Shown: positions 9,557 to 18,711, counted from the first letter of the stretch. The stretch is 64,000 nucleotides of DNA from PZPK01 sp965230795 (GCA_965230795.1 OZ246020.1:4030001-4094000), one strand, 5' to 3'. Notes: generated from the letters alone by a model not told the origin. Numbers and translations are program-made.

Positions 9557-10180
9557 ATGACCAAAGATTTCGCCAAGCCATCCACCACGAGAAAGGCCGC
9601 CAGCAAGAAAAAGAAGCCGGTGCCCAAAAGACCAGAGAGCAAAGCAACCCCGGCACCGCAAAAAAGCCGCGCAAAACTTATAGCGGTGTTGCTGGTGTTG
9701 CTACTGGGCTTCGGATACGGCCTTTACGTTTTGCAAGGCATTCCACCGACTCTTGAAAACATGGAAAGCCAAAGCAAAACCCAGGAAGTGACAAAAGCGT
9801 CACCACCCGCAACGAACGAGCAGAAAGAAAGCGAAAATGACAATATCAAACGCTTCAAATTTTACGATCTGCTGCCCGAAAGCGAAGTAGTTGCGCCCAA
9901 GGTGGAAGCATACCGATATAAGGAAAAAAATCTGAGTGATGATGTTTACTACATCATTCAGACAGGATCCTTCCGCAGCGCCCAGGATGCGGAGAGACAA
10001 AAAGCAATGATTGCCTTTCAGGGACTGAAGGCAGATATCCAAACGGTACAAAATGCTGAAGGCTCCACCTGGCATAGAGTGGTCACCGGCCCCTTCTACA
10101 ACCGTAGCGAGATGAATAGCGCACTGGACAAACTCGTCGCAATACAAATTGAACCCTTAGTCAAAAAACTTAAACACTGA
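9557..10180 (+). CDS. SPOR-domain membrane protein, FtsN-like
   Basis: 207 residues. A Lys-rich cytoplasmic N-terminus (about 1-37) precedes one membrane span (LIAVLLVLLLGFGYGLYVL), then a charged periplasmic linker, then a C-terminal SPOR domain (about 130-205: YYIIQTGSF, DAERQKAMI, WHRVVTGPF). SPOR domains bind denuded septal peptidoglycan, and the layout is that of FtsN. It is shorter than E. coli FtsN, so either FtsN itself or a DedD-type relative is possible. It lies in the conserved argS-SPOR-hslV block. Confidence 0.85.
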   Translation: MTKDFAKPSTTRKAASKKKKPVPKRPESKATPAPQKSRAKLIAVLLVLLLGFGYGLYVLQGIPPTLENMESQSKTQEVTKASPPATNEQKESENDNIKRFKFYDLLPESEVVAPKVEAYRYKEKNLSDDVYYIIQTGSFRSAQDAERQKAMIAFQGLKADIQTVQNAEGSTWHRVVTGPFYNRSEMNSALDKLVAIQIEPLVKKLKH

Positions 10181-10205
10181 ATATCACCCTCCCCTGAAAA
10201 AATGG

Positions 10206-10234
10206 CTTGAATTCAGAAAATCGGATTCCATATA
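10206..10234 (+). promoter_or_regulatory. candidate sigma-32 heat-shock promoter for hslVU
   Basis: CTTGAA at 10206-10211 and TTCCATATA at 10226-10234 with a 14-bp spacer resemble the sigma-32 consensus (CTTGAA, then CCCCATnTA). hslVU is a classic sigma-32 operon in E. coli. The predicted start is near 10242, about 55 nt before the hslV ATG. Confidence 0.55.
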
Positions 10235-10253
10235 AAGCAGTTCACGAAATAAA

Positions 10254-10273
10254 AGAGCCGTTCGGCTTTTTTT
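10254..10273 (+). terminator. hairpin with T-tract in the hslV leader (terminator or mRNA-stabilising stem)
   Basis: AGCC/GGCT stem with a GTTC loop, extendable by a G.U and an A-U pair, followed by seven Ts (10267-10273). It could terminate transcription coming from the SPOR gene. If the upstream sigma-32-like promoter is used, it lies inside the hslVU 5' UTR, where E. coli has a stem-loop important for expression (from memory). Confidence 0.55.
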
Positions 10274-10296
10274 ATCTGCAGCACTCGGAGCTATGC

Positions 10297-10824
10297 ATGA
10301 CAACGATACTCTCGGTTCGACGTGAAGGTGAAGTCGCCCTCGGCGGAGACGGCCAGGTTTCCCTGGGAAACACCATCATGAAAGGTAATGCCAAAAAAGT
10401 TCGCCGCCTCTACCATGGTAAGGTAATTGCCGGCTTTGCCGGCGGCACCGCTGACGCCTTCACCTTGTTCGAACGATTCGAAGCCCAACTGGAAAAACAC
10501 CAGGGGCATTTGGTCAGAGCTGCCGTGGAGCTGGCCAAAGACTGGAGAACGGATCGGGCACTTCGACGCCTGGAAGCCTTGCTTGCTGTAGCTGACAAAG
10601 ATTCATCACTCATCATTACCGGTAACGGCGATGTCATTGAACCGGAAGATAGCCTGATTGCCATCGGTTCGGGCGGCCCCTATGCCCAGGCGAGCGCCAG
10701 AGCCCTGCTCGATAACACCAGCCTTTCGGCCAAGGAAATCGTGGAAAAGGGTTTACAGATCGCCGCAGATATCTGTGTCTTTACCAATCACGCCCATACC
10801 ATCGAAGAATTGAAACAGGACTGA
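10297..10824 (+). CDS. hslV: HslV, ATP-dependent protease peptidase subunit
   Basis: 175 residues from the ATG at 10297, placed by a GGAG box 6 nt upstream and by the MTTILSVRR N-terminus; removal of Met leaves the catalytic N-terminal threonine of this proteasome-like peptidase. A longer frame upstream is not supported. Conserved GDGQVSLGN, KKVRRLY, GFAGGTADAF and SGGPYA segments are visible. HslV forms a double hexamer that degrades proteins fed by HslU. It is followed by hslU after 31 bp. Confidence 0.97.
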   Translation: MTTILSVRREGEVALGGDGQVSLGNTIMKGNAKKVRRLYHGKVIAGFAGGTADAFTLFERFEAQLEKHQGHLVRAAVELAKDWRTDRALRRLEALLAVADKDSSLIITGNGDVIEPEDSLIAIGSGGPYAQASARALLDNTSLSAKEIVEKGLQIAADICVFTNHAHTIEELKQD

Positions 10825-10855
10825 AGCAGTCCCTCACCACAGAGCGAAACGTTTT

Positions 10856-12190
10856 ATGGCCAATATGACTCCTCGCGAAATTGTTCACGAACTCAATCAA
10901 CACATCATTGGACAAGACGATGCGAAACGTTCTGTCGCCATCGCATTGCGCAATCGCTGGCGACGCATGCAACTACCCCAAGAACTACGCGATGAAATTT
11001 CTCCGAAGAATATTCTGATGATTGGTCCGACCGGGGTGGGTAAAACCGAAATCGCACGTCGACTCGCCAAACTGGCTGACGCTCCATTTATTAAAGTAGA
11101 GGCCACCAAGTTTACCGAAGTCGGCTACGTGGGCCGCGATGTGGAATCGATCATACGCGACATTGCCGACCTGGCTCTCAAGATGTTTCGTGAAAAAGAG
11201 ATGGCGTCTGTTTCAACCCGAGCGGAAGACGCTGCCGAAGAGCGTATTCTCGACGCGTTGTTACGCCCGGCACGTAGCGGTAGCTTTGAAGATGATGCGC
11301 CCATCCGGGAGCAATCTTCCACGCGCCAGATTTTCCGCAAGAAATTACGTGAAGGGGAACTGGACGACAAGGAAATCGACATTGAAATCAGCACTGCGCC
11401 TGTGGGGGTAGAGATTATGGCGCCTCCCGGCATGGAAGAAATGAGCAATCAGTTGCAGAACATCTTTTCGAGCATGTCCGGAGATCGCCGCAAAACCAAA
11501 AAGTTGCGTGTCGCCGACGCCATGAAACATCTCAAGGAAGAGGAAGCAGCAAAACTGGTGAATGAAGAGGATATCAAATCCAAAGCAATCAAGGCCGTTG
11601 AGCAAAACGGCATAGTATTCCTTGATGAAATCGACAAAGTCGCCAAACGCTCGGAAGGCGCACCTGCTGATGTCTCTCGCGAGGGAGTTCAGCGGGATCT
11701 GCTGCCGCTTATCGAAGGCAGCACGGTCAACACTAAACTGGGCGCTATTCGCACCGACCATATTCTCTTTATCGCTTCCGGTGCATTTCACCTCTCGAAG
11801 CCTTCTGATCTGATCCCTGAGTTACAGGGACGTTTGCCCATCCGTGTCGAACTTAAGGCCCTTTCCACGGATGACTTTAAACGAATACTGACCGAGCCCA
11901 GCGCATCATTGATCGACCAATACATAGCGCTCATGGGTACTGAAGGTCTTGAACTCAGTTTCAGTGAGGAAGCACTGGAAAAAATTGCTCACATCGCCTG
12001 GAAGGTCAACGAAAAGACCGAAAACATCGGAGCCCGACGCTTACACACTGTGATGGAGAGACTGCTGGAGCAGGTATCCTTCGATGCGGGAGATGCCCAG
12101 AGAGGAAGTTTCGCAGTCGACGCAGATTATGTCGAAAGCCAGCTCAATGCCTTGTCAGAGGATGAGGACCTGAGTCAGTACATCCTCTAG
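10856..12190 (+). CDS. hslU: HslU, AAA+ unfoldase of the HslVU protease
   Basis: 444 residues, the usual family length. Walker A GPTGVGKTE lies near residues 57-65, followed by KVEATKFTEVGYVGRDV (pore-loop and sensor region), Walker B VFLDEIDK, and the sensor segment ASGAFH with ELQGRLPIRVEL. The I-domain lies between Walker A and B. The protein ends in a short hydrophobic tail (SQYIL), which in HslU docks into HslV. HslU unfolds substrates and opens the HslV pore. Confidence 0.97.
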   Translation: MANMTPREIVHELNQHIIGQDDAKRSVAIALRNRWRRMQLPQELRDEISPKNILMIGPTGVGKTEIARRLAKLADAPFIKVEATKFTEVGYVGRDVESIIRDIADLALKMFREKEMASVSTRAEDAAEERILDALLRPARSGSFEDDAPIREQSSTRQIFRKKLREGELDDKEIDIEISTAPVGVEIMAPPGMEEMSNQLQNIFSSMSGDRRKTKKLRVADAMKHLKEEEAAKLVNEEDIKSKAIKAVEQNGIVFLDEIDKVAKRSEGAPADVSREGVQRDLLPLIEGSTVNTKLGAIRTDHILFIASGAFHLSKPSDLIPELQGRLPIRVELKALSTDDFKRILTEPSASLIDQYIALMGTEGLELSFSEEALEKIAHIAWKVNEKTENIGARRLHTVMERLLEQVSFDAGDAQRGSFAVDADYVESQLNALSEDEDLSQYIL

Positions 12191-12200
12191 TGACACAAAA

Positions 12201-12560
12201 ATGTCAACAAGCATCCCCAGCAAAATTGAGCTGAAACCCAAGGCCCGCTGCCTGGCGATTCACTACGCCAATGAAGCCCCTTACCAGCTCAGTTTTGAGT
12301 TTCTTCGGGTTCACTCGCCCTCAGCAGAAGTGAGAGGACACGGAGGCAGCAACGCGGTGCTGCAGGTCGGCAAGGAAAACGTCACTATCACCCGCATAGA
12401 ACCGGTAGGTAACTATGCTATAAAGCTGATCTTTGATGACGGCCACGACAGCGGGCTTTATACATGGTCATTACTTAGGGAATACTGCCAAAATCAAGAT
12501 AGCCTCTGGCGAGACTATCTCGAAAAACTCAAACAGTCAGGGCAGACTCATTCAGAATAG
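12201..12560 (+). CDS. DUF971 protein (gamma-butyrobetaine hydroxylase N-terminal-like domain)
   Basis: 119 residues, close behind hslU (10 bp). The core LAIHYANEAPYQLSFEFLRVHSPSAEVRG and the ending SGLYTWSLLREYC match the small DUF971 family, related to the N-terminal domain of gamma-butyrobetaine dioxygenase. Its role is unknown; in other proteins the domain is linked to Fe-S or 2-oxoglutarate enzymes. The same gene follows hslU in Pseudomonas. Its last 9 bp overlap the end of the opposite-strand patatin gene. Confidence 0.85.
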   Translation: MSTSIPSKIELKPKARCLAIHYANEAPYQLSFEFLRVHSPSAEVRGHGGSNAVLQVGKENVTITRIEPVGNYAIKLIFDDGHDSGLYTWSLLREYCQNQDSLWRDYLEKLKQSGQTHSE

Positions 12561-13853
12561 CGATACGACTTTCTGGCCAAAACGTTCCAAATAGGAATCA
12601 GCGGCGTCATCTGAACCCTGTTTCGATGTAGCCTTATGCATTGGCTTTTCAAATACGGGAATGGCTTCACCATACAAGCCTGAGCCCAGGGTTCGATTGC
12701 TGTCATCAAGCAAATCACGACGAATCCGAATTCCGGCTTTTTTGAGCACAGGTTCCAGTGTGTCGACCTGAGAACGTATATTTTCACGCGTAATCTGATA
12801 AGCACGTTCACACATCATGCGACGGGCCTTGAAACTGAACACGCTGGAAAAAAACAGGCGCGCATCGCTTCGGTTGGGTTCAAACAACAACACCGTTGCA
12901 TCCGGATAATCCCGCTCAATTGTTCTCAATCCGGACTTCAGACGCGAATGCACCATGGTACGGTAAGACTGAGACAATACCGTTGGCATCCCCGAATGAA
13001 CCAGCTCTCCGCGCTCCATGCTTCCCTGAGCGACCGCATCCACAATATCCATGGGAACGACCGGGTTGATGGCAAAGACAATATCTGCGCCTTCTTCGAT
13101 GGCCACTGAGGTATGCAGACCTTTGTTCAGCGTACCATCCATATAATAACGCCCACTAAACTCGACCGGCGTGTAAATTCCTGGTGAGGCCATGCTCGAC
13201 TGAATCGCTTTGGATATAGGCACATGGTCCAGTCCTTTTTCTCCAAAGCGTACGGTTTCTCCGGTTTCCAGATCGGTGGCAATCACCAGGAGTTTCTTGC
13301 GCAAGCGCGCAAAATCATTGGTTCTGCCAATTGAGCTATAGGATCGGGACAGGTACTCATTAAACCCCTCGTTATCAAACACTCCTGAGGGGACGGCTTT
13401 GGCCAGAACCGTCAACGCTTCCAGGGCACTCTGGTCATTGGGGTTACTTAACAGATTACCCAACGCAGAGAACAGCAAACCCGGAACCGCCTTCGCACGA
13501 TCAAAATACTCAGAAAAAGCCGGTCGATAGAAAACCTCTGGATGAAATGGATGCACATCGGCTTCATTGCGAACAAATATCCGGCACATCTGCGCTGAAG
13601 TCATCTGATTGGCCAGGTTGGCTGCCACAAACGAACCAGCATTGACACCAATGTACACATCCAGATCGTTCAGATTCAATCCTTCCAGTGTTTCATCCAG
13701 TGCCCGTAATGCACCGATCTCGTAAATGCCTCCCATGGGCCCGCCACCACCCAATGCAATCCCGAGACGCGGGGTACGCCCCTTGGGCCTGGGATTCCTG
13801 CCTGATGTCTTCGCTGTCGAACTGGTACTGTTGCTGCTATTGCCCGTGGACAT
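12552..13853 (-). CDS. Patatin-like phospholipase family protein with altered nucleophile motif
   Basis: 433 residues from the ATG at 13853, preferred to a TTG at 13868 because GAGGA lies 8 nt before it. After a Ser/Thr/Lys-rich N-terminus comes the patatin oxyanion loop GGGGPMGG (about residues 35-42) and later the catalytic Asp motif as DGTLN. The nucleophile elbow, normally GxSxG, reads GVNAGS: the expected Ser is Asn (codon at 13643-13641). The following Ser is one residue past the motif. The protein may be a pseudo-enzyme or use another residue. No signal peptide is seen, so it is probably cytosolic or membrane-peripheral. Confidence 0.82.
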   Translation of the reverse strand: MSTGNSSNSTSSTAKTSGRNPRPKGRTPRLGIALGGGGPMGGIYEIGALRALDETLEGLNLNDLDVYIGVNAGSFVAANLANQMTSAQMCRIFVRNEADVHPFHPEVFYRPAFSEYFDRAKAVPGLLFSALGNLLSNPNDQSALEALTVLAKAVPSGVFDNEGFNEYLSRSYSSIGRTNDFARLRKKLLVIATDLETGETVRFGEKGLDHVPISKAIQSSMASPGIYTPVEFSGRYYMDGTLNKGLHTSVAIEEGADIVFAINPVVPMDIVDAVAQGSMERGELVHSGMPTVLSQSYRTMVHSRLKSGLRTIERDYPDATVLLFEPNRSDARLFFSSVFSFKARRMMCERAYQITRENIRSQVDTLEPVLKKAGIRIRRDLLDDSNRTLGSGLYGEAIPVFEKPMHKATSKQGSDDAADSYLERFGQKVVSLF

Positions 13854-13941
13854 GGTTTGAGTCCTCAAAGCCGAAATGGAAACTACTTAAATCCAATGTA
13901 AAACGATTCTGTAGAATAGACATACTAAAAGCAGGTAATCA

Positions 13942-16224
13942 CTAATCTTCTGCGAGTTTGCTCGGCCGGAGATATCTTCCGAAACCGGCCTCCTTCAAAG
14001 CCAGATTCAAGGTACTCTCGATAATATAGGGCGAGTCCAGCTGCAATACACTGTCCAGCAGTTCTCGCGCCCATGAAATATTGATCCCCCGTATCACCGA
14101 CTTCACTTTCAGCAGATTCGAGGCATTCATTGACAGAGCATCATAGCCCATAGCCACCAGCAGCACCGCTCCAATAGGATTACCCGCCAGTTCGCCGCAA
14201 ATACTCACCTGTACATGCATATCCTTGGCGTCCCTGGCGATACGATACAGGGCTTGAAGGACTGCTGGATGAAAAGAGTGGTACAGGGATGCGACGCGTG
14301 GATTATTGCGATCCACTGCGAGCAGATATTGAGTCAGGTCATTTGAACCGACTGATAGAAAGTCTACACGTTCAGCCAGTTCACGCACCTGATAAACCGC
14401 CGCCGGAACTTCAATCATCACCCCCACTTGAGGCATTGCGACGTCATATCCCTCTGCTCGGACCTCGTGGTATTCCCGATAAATGAGATGAAGCGCCTCC
14501 TCAACCTCATTCACGTTAGAAACCATCGGCAACATGATGCGAAGATTGTCGAGCCCCTCACTTGCTTTCAGCATGGCTCGCATCTGAACCAGAAATATTT
14601 CCGGGTGGTCCAAAGTGACCCGAATTCCGCGCCAGCCAAGAAAGGGATTTTCTTCAGTAATGGGAAAGTAAGACAGTGCCTTATCCCCGCCGATATCAAG
14701 TGTCCGCATGGTTACCTGATTGGGAGCAAAGGCTTCAAGCTGCTCGCGATAGCAGGCAATCTGCTCCTGCTCACTGGGAAAGCGTTCGTTGATCATGAAC
14801 GGCACTTCAGTCCGATACAGGCCAACACCTTCTGCCCCCTGATTGAGAGAACGCACCACATCGGTCATCAAACCGGTATTGACCCAGGCATTGATACGGT
14901 GTCCATCAAGCGTTTCGCAAGGCAAAGACTTCAGCTGCTCGAGGCCGGCATCAAGCTCCCGCTCTTCTTCGACAATGCTCTCGTAAAACTCGCGCAGCTC
15001 CTCAGAGGGATTGGCAAACAAATCGCCGTTATAGCCATCAATTATCAGCTCTTTCTTGTCAAGCTGAGTCAGTGGAACATCAACCAACCCCATGACAGTG
15101 GGAATACCCATCGCACGGGCAAGAATCGCCACGTGAGAGCTGCCTGACCCTTTGATGGATACCAGGCCCAGCAGTTTTTCTCTCGGCACCTCACCAAGCA
15201 TGGTCGGTGTTAACTCGTCACTGACAAGTATTGTATTGTCTGGGTAGACTTGAACACTGCTTTCATTCTCCTGAAGATAAGCGAGAATTCTTCGTCCAAG
15301 GTCTTTGATATCGACAGCCCTTTCACTCAGATAGGCATCACTCATCATCTCGAAATGGCGTGCATAGTCCTTAATGACATTGCGCAGAGCGGTTTGCGCA
15401 CTTTTTCCTTCCTGGATCTTTGTCCGCACTTCTCCAGCCAGGGCATTGTCATCGAGCATCCCCAAGTACACATCAAACAGAGCCTGCTCTTCCGGACGCA
15501 GCTGCTTGGACAAACGCTTCCCGACTTTCTTGATATCTTGTCGAACAGCCTTCACGGCTTTTTCAAACTGGGCGATCTCCTGTTTGATATCTTCGGCATC
15601 CCTGTCAGGCACCGACTCCAGATCTGCAGGAGGGAACACCACAACACTCTGTCCAATCGCAACCCCAGGTGCACCGGCTACACCTTTGAATGCAACATCA
15701 TGCGCTTCTTGTCCGGTGGGCGTTAAGCCCGATATAAAACTGGTGGCCTCGCTATGCGCAATGACTCCAGCGAGCTGGGCAGATACGGTAACCAGGAAAG
15801 CTTCTTCTCCCTCATCATACCGACGGCTATTGGTTTCCTGCTGAACAACAATGACACCAAGTACTTTCTTGTGGTGAATAATCGGAACACCCAGGAAGCT
15901 CTCAAACCTTTCCTCACCAGTTTCGGGAAAGTAACGATAGCGCTCATGCTCCTGAGCATGTTCGAGATTGATGGGCTCCTCACGAACGCCGACAAGCCCT
16001 ACCAGACCCTCCGAGTGACCAAGACTGATTTTGCCCACAGCATCAGGATTCAATCCGCGTGTCGCCATCAAGATGTAGCGATTTTTTTCCTGGTCCAGCA
16101 GGTAAATAGAGCATACCTCTGTGTTCATCGCCTCTCTGACGCGATGAACAATAATCTCCAGCGCTTCGCGAAGATCGGTGGCACTGTTCACTTCCTGAAC
16201 GATGCTACGAAGCACACTTAGCAT
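13942..16224 (-). CDS. ptsP: Phosphoenolpyruvate-protein phosphotransferase EI-Ntr
   Basis: 760 residues. An N-terminal GAF domain (about 1-160) is followed by the PEP-utiliser N-domain, the phosphohistidine segment SGSSHVAILARAMGIPTVMG and the C-terminal TIM-barrel with RTEVPFM, DIGGDK, SVGSNDLTQY and SICGELAG. EI-Ntr starts the nitrogen phosphotransferase relay (PtsP to NPr to EIIA-Ntr); its GAF domain is known to sense glutamine in E. coli. It is transcribed 3 bp after rppH, a pairing found widely in this class. Its link to nitrogen status fits the glnA/ntrBC genes elsewhere in the window. Confidence 0.96.
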   Translation of the reverse strand: MLSVLRSIVQEVNSATDLREALEIIVHRVREAMNTEVCSIYLLDQEKNRYILMATRGLNPDAVGKISLGHSEGLVGLVGVREEPINLEHAQEHERYRYFPETGEERFESFLGVPIIHHKKVLGVIVVQQETNSRRYDEGEEAFLVTVSAQLAGVIAHSEATSFISGLTPTGQEAHDVAFKGVAGAPGVAIGQSVVVFPPADLESVPDRDAEDIKQEIAQFEKAVKAVRQDIKKVGKRLSKQLRPEEQALFDVYLGMLDDNALAGEVRTKIQEGKSAQTALRNVIKDYARHFEMMSDAYLSERAVDIKDLGRRILAYLQENESSVQVYPDNTILVSDELTPTMLGEVPREKLLGLVSIKGSGSSHVAILARAMGIPTVMGLVDVPLTQLDKKELIIDGYNGDLFANPSEELREFYESIVEEERELDAGLEQLKSLPCETLDGHRINAWVNTGLMTDVVRSLNQGAEGVGLYRTEVPFMINERFPSEQEQIACYREQLEAFAPNQVTMRTLDIGGDKALSYFPITEENPFLGWRGIRVTLDHPEIFLVQMRAMLKASEGLDNLRIMLPMVSNVNEVEEALHLIYREYHEVRAEGYDVAMPQVGVMIEVPAAVYQVRELAERVDFLSVGSNDLTQYLLAVDRNNPRVASLYHSFHPAVLQALYRIARDAKDMHVQVSICGELAGNPIGAVLLVAMGYDALSMNASNLLKVKSVIRGINISWARELLDSVLQLDSPYIIESTLNLALKEAGFGRYLRPSKLAED

Positions 16225-16227
16225 TAA

Positions 16228-16737
16228 TCAGTTTCCTTTGTCAGCTTCCGGGATATCCGGTTCCAGTTTAAAAAGATCAGAGGATAGCTCTTTCATGGCG
16301 CGACGGTAGACCTCCCGCTTAAAGGAGACAACCTGACCCAGAGGGTACCAGTAACTCACCCATTCCCAACCATCAAACTCAGGACTGGCACTATGGTCAA
16401 TCGACACGGAAGAATCATCGCTCAACATTCGCAACAGGAACCACTTCTGCTTCTGGCCAACACACACCGGATGCGAGTGATGCCTAATCAGCTTTTTAGG
16501 CAGGCGATAGCGCAACCAGCCTCTGGTCGACGCCAGAATCGATACGTCTGCAGGAGTCAGACCCACCTCTTCGTGAAGCTCACGGAACAGCGCCTGTTCT
16601 GGAGATTCATCCACTTTGACCCCACCTTGGGGAAATTGCCAGGAGTTCTGCCCTATGCGCCGTGCCCAAAGTACCTGATTATGTTGATTAGCGAGAATAA
16701 TTCCGACATTTAATCTAAAGCCGTCAGAATCAATCAC
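16228..16737 (-). CDS. rppH: RNA pyrophosphohydrolase
   Basis: 169-residue Nudix hydrolase that removes pyrophosphate from mRNA 5' ends and so triggers RNase E decay. The Nudix box runs from GGVKVDE through REL to EEVGL (about residues 38-60). The start MIDSDGFRLNVGIIL and QNSWQFPQGG are typical of RppH. The start codon is GTG, with AAGGG 9 nt upstream. It lies directly upstream of ptsP. Confidence 0.95.
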   Translation of the reverse strand: MIDSDGFRLNVGIILANQHNQVLWARRIGQNSWQFPQGGVKVDESPEQALFRELHEEVGLTPADVSILASTRGWLRYRLPKKLIRHHSHPVCVGQKQKWFLLRMLSDDSSVSIDHSASPEFDGWEWVSYWYPLGQVVSFKREVYRRAMKELSSDLFKLEPDIPEADKGN

Positions 16738-17007
16738 AGCTGTACCCTTAAAAATTTATACTGCCCGCATTTTTCCAGAAAAAAACAAACACGGCAATTT
16801 AAGGCGCGTCTAATTAGGTAGTATTTTCTTAAGGTTAGCACGCGTATTCAGCTTGAACACATGTAAACCTAAAAGCATGGAGGCCGCAAGACAGAATCTG
16901 TTATCCTTCGCCCATCTGAAGCAGCGGGTATAACTGGCTAAAACCGGAGCTCATTCCCCGCATATCCTTCTGCAATTTCTATTGGCTTCATACTGGCAGG
17001 TAATGTT

Positions 17008-17664
17008 TTGGCTCTTGCAATATTTGATTTGGACAACACGCTGATCGCGGGTGATAGTGACCACGCCTGGGGTGAATTCCTCGTAGAACAGGGCATCGTT
17101 GATGCCGATACTTACAGAAACACCAATGACAAGTTCTATCGGGATTATCAGGAAGGCTCTCTGGATATTCATGAGTATTTGAATTTTGCTCTCAAGCCTT
17201 TGGCAGAGCATTCCCTTGAGCAGCTGCAATCTTGGCGTGACCAGTTCTTTATGCAAAAAATAACACCATTGATACTACCAAAGGCGCAAGCACTCGTATC
17301 AAGCCATCAAAACCGCGGCGATACCACTCTCATCATCACCGCAACCAACCGTTTTGTGACAGAACCTATCGCTTCTGCATTTGGAATTTCTCATCTGATT
17401 GCCACAGAACCGGAACTGGATGAGAATGGATACACAGGAAAAGTGGCTGGGACCCCGAGTTTCAAGGAAGGAAAAATTGTGCGACTGGAACATTGGCTGC
17501 AAGACAACCCGCATAGCCTTGAAGGTTCTACCTTCTACAGCGACTCACACAACGATATACCGCTGATGGAAAAAGTAGAATTCCCGATCGCTATTGACCC
17601 GGACGAGGCATTGATCAGACACTGCAAGCGCCATCAATGGCCCATTCGATCCCTGCGAGACTGA
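17008..17664 (+). CDS. HAD-IB family phosphatase (SerB/CicA-like)
   Basis: 218 residues. Motif I DLDNTL near residue 7 (nucleophile Asp), motif II TATN and motif III SDSHNDIPLM define the HAD-IB group, which includes phosphoserine phosphatase, histidinol-phosphatase and CicA. The substrate cannot be read from sequence. The start is a TTG with AGGTAA 5-10 nt upstream; the nearby ATG at 17003 is out of frame. The gene sits divergent from rppH-ptsP, an arrangement also seen in Pseudomonas. Confidence 0.88.
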   Translation: MALAIFDLDNTLIAGDSDHAWGEFLVEQGIVDADTYRNTNDKFYRDYQEGSLDIHEYLNFALKPLAEHSLEQLQSWRDQFFMQKITPLILPKAQALVSSHQNRGDTTLIITATNRFVTEPIASAFGISHLIATEPELDENGYTGKVAGTPSFKEGKIVRLEHWLQDNPHSLEGSTFYSDSHNDIPLMEKVEFPIAIDPDEALIRHCKRHQWPIRSLRD

Positions 17665-17670
17665 GGCAAC

Positions 17671-18711
17671 ATGCCGAAAAAGCAAAGCATTCAACCCACA
17701 TTCCTCGTCACATGCCTCGCAGCACTCACTTTGCTTTTAAGCGCGTGTGAATCGGAGACTCCGGAACATAATACGGCTTCTCTGTCTGCAAGCTCGAATA
17801 GCGCTACCGAAGATCAAGCCTCCAATACTGATGCTGAACCAGGCTGGTCCGGACAATTACTCACTGTACTGGTTGCTCCACTTGAGCAGGCTCAACAGCG
17901 GTCAGAAACACTTCTGGCCCAGGCCAATGCATTCGTCAAAGCGCCCACTCAAGAGGGTCTGAATGACCTGCTGACAAGCTGGCAACAAACTCACGACCTC
18001 TATCGCGCAGCCGGTTTGCTAAGACGATTGGGCTTCGTCCATCCCGAACTGGATGTGGGGCAACACGAACCTGAGGTCATCCACCCAATTCATGTCCGCC
18101 TGGATCAATTCCCCTTGATACCCGGCTATCTTGATAGCGTTCCCGGCTATCCCATGAGTGGCATTATCTTCTCTGAGAAACCCATCACCCGGGAATTTCT
18201 CAATGCCGAGCATCAGTTTAGTGACAAGCATTACGTCGCCCTGGGTTTTCATGCCATGAAACAGGTTCTCACCGGCACTGAAGGTTTGGATAGCTATGGT
18301 TCTGTCAATCGCTTTGCCGTCCTGGGTCAGGACAACAGCAGCGAGCCACATACCCCAGGATTTCGCCGCAGCCTCTACCTCTTGCAGCTTGCCGAGCAAA
18401 TACATGACGACCTGAAAACTCTGTTGAATGCGTGGCAAGCGGAGCACGGCTTTTATCAAACCAGCTTGAGATCAATCACCATCACAGATCTGAAAGCAAG
18501 GATTCTGGACATGATTCGTTTGGTGCAGGTTCAACTCGACGCTCTGGCAGAACAAGCGGCGGACGATCACAACAGTATTGCCAGCCAAAACTATCGTAAA
18601 AAGACCTTGCTTGAGCTGGCAGAGGTATACAAAGCACAGGCAGAAGAGCTGCCCTCTGAACTTGAGGCCGCTATCCAGGCTTATCTACCTATTGAGTCGG
18701 CAGAACCCTAG
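17671..18711 (+). CDS. Imelysin-like lipoprotein
   Basis: 346 residues. The N-terminal signal ends in a lipobox (LLSAC, Cys at about residue 26), followed by a Ser/Thr/Asn-rich tether, so it is a lipoprotein. The helical body contains segments typical of the imelysin (M75) family: TSWQQTHDLYRAAG and GFHAMKQVLTGTEG. The usual GxHxxE signature reads GFHAMK, losing the acidic residue. Imelysin-like proteins are implicated in metal (iron) handling at the cell surface. It starts 6 bp after the HAD gene and overlaps the opposite rlmI gene by 23 bp at the 3' ends. Confidence 0.72.
   Translation: MPKKQSIQPTFLVTCLAALTLLLSACESETPEHNTASLSASSNSATEDQASNTDAEPGWSGQLLTVLVAPLEQAQQRSETLLAQANAFVKAPTQEGLNDLLTSWQQTHDLYRAAGLLRRLGFVHPELDVGQHEPEVIHPIHVRLDQFPLIPGYLDSVPGYPMSGIIFSEKPITREFLNAEHQFSDKHYVALGFHAMKQVLTGTEGLDSYGSVNRFAVLGQDNSSEPHTPGFRRSLYLLQLAEQIHDDLKTLLNAWQAEHGFYQTSLRSITITDLKARILDMIRLVQVQLDALAEQAADDHNSIASQNYRKKTLLELAEVYKAQAEELPSELEAAIQAYLPIESAEP

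Noticed and set aside
10207..10296. N-terminal extension of HslV from an upstream TTG
   Set aside because: It would bury the catalytic threonine 30 residues inside; the ATG at 10297 has a GGAG box and the expected mature N-terminus.
14428..15147. 239-codon open frame on the plus strand
   Set aside because: It lies wholly antisense to ptsP, which has full family motifs; the frame shows no domain or start signal.
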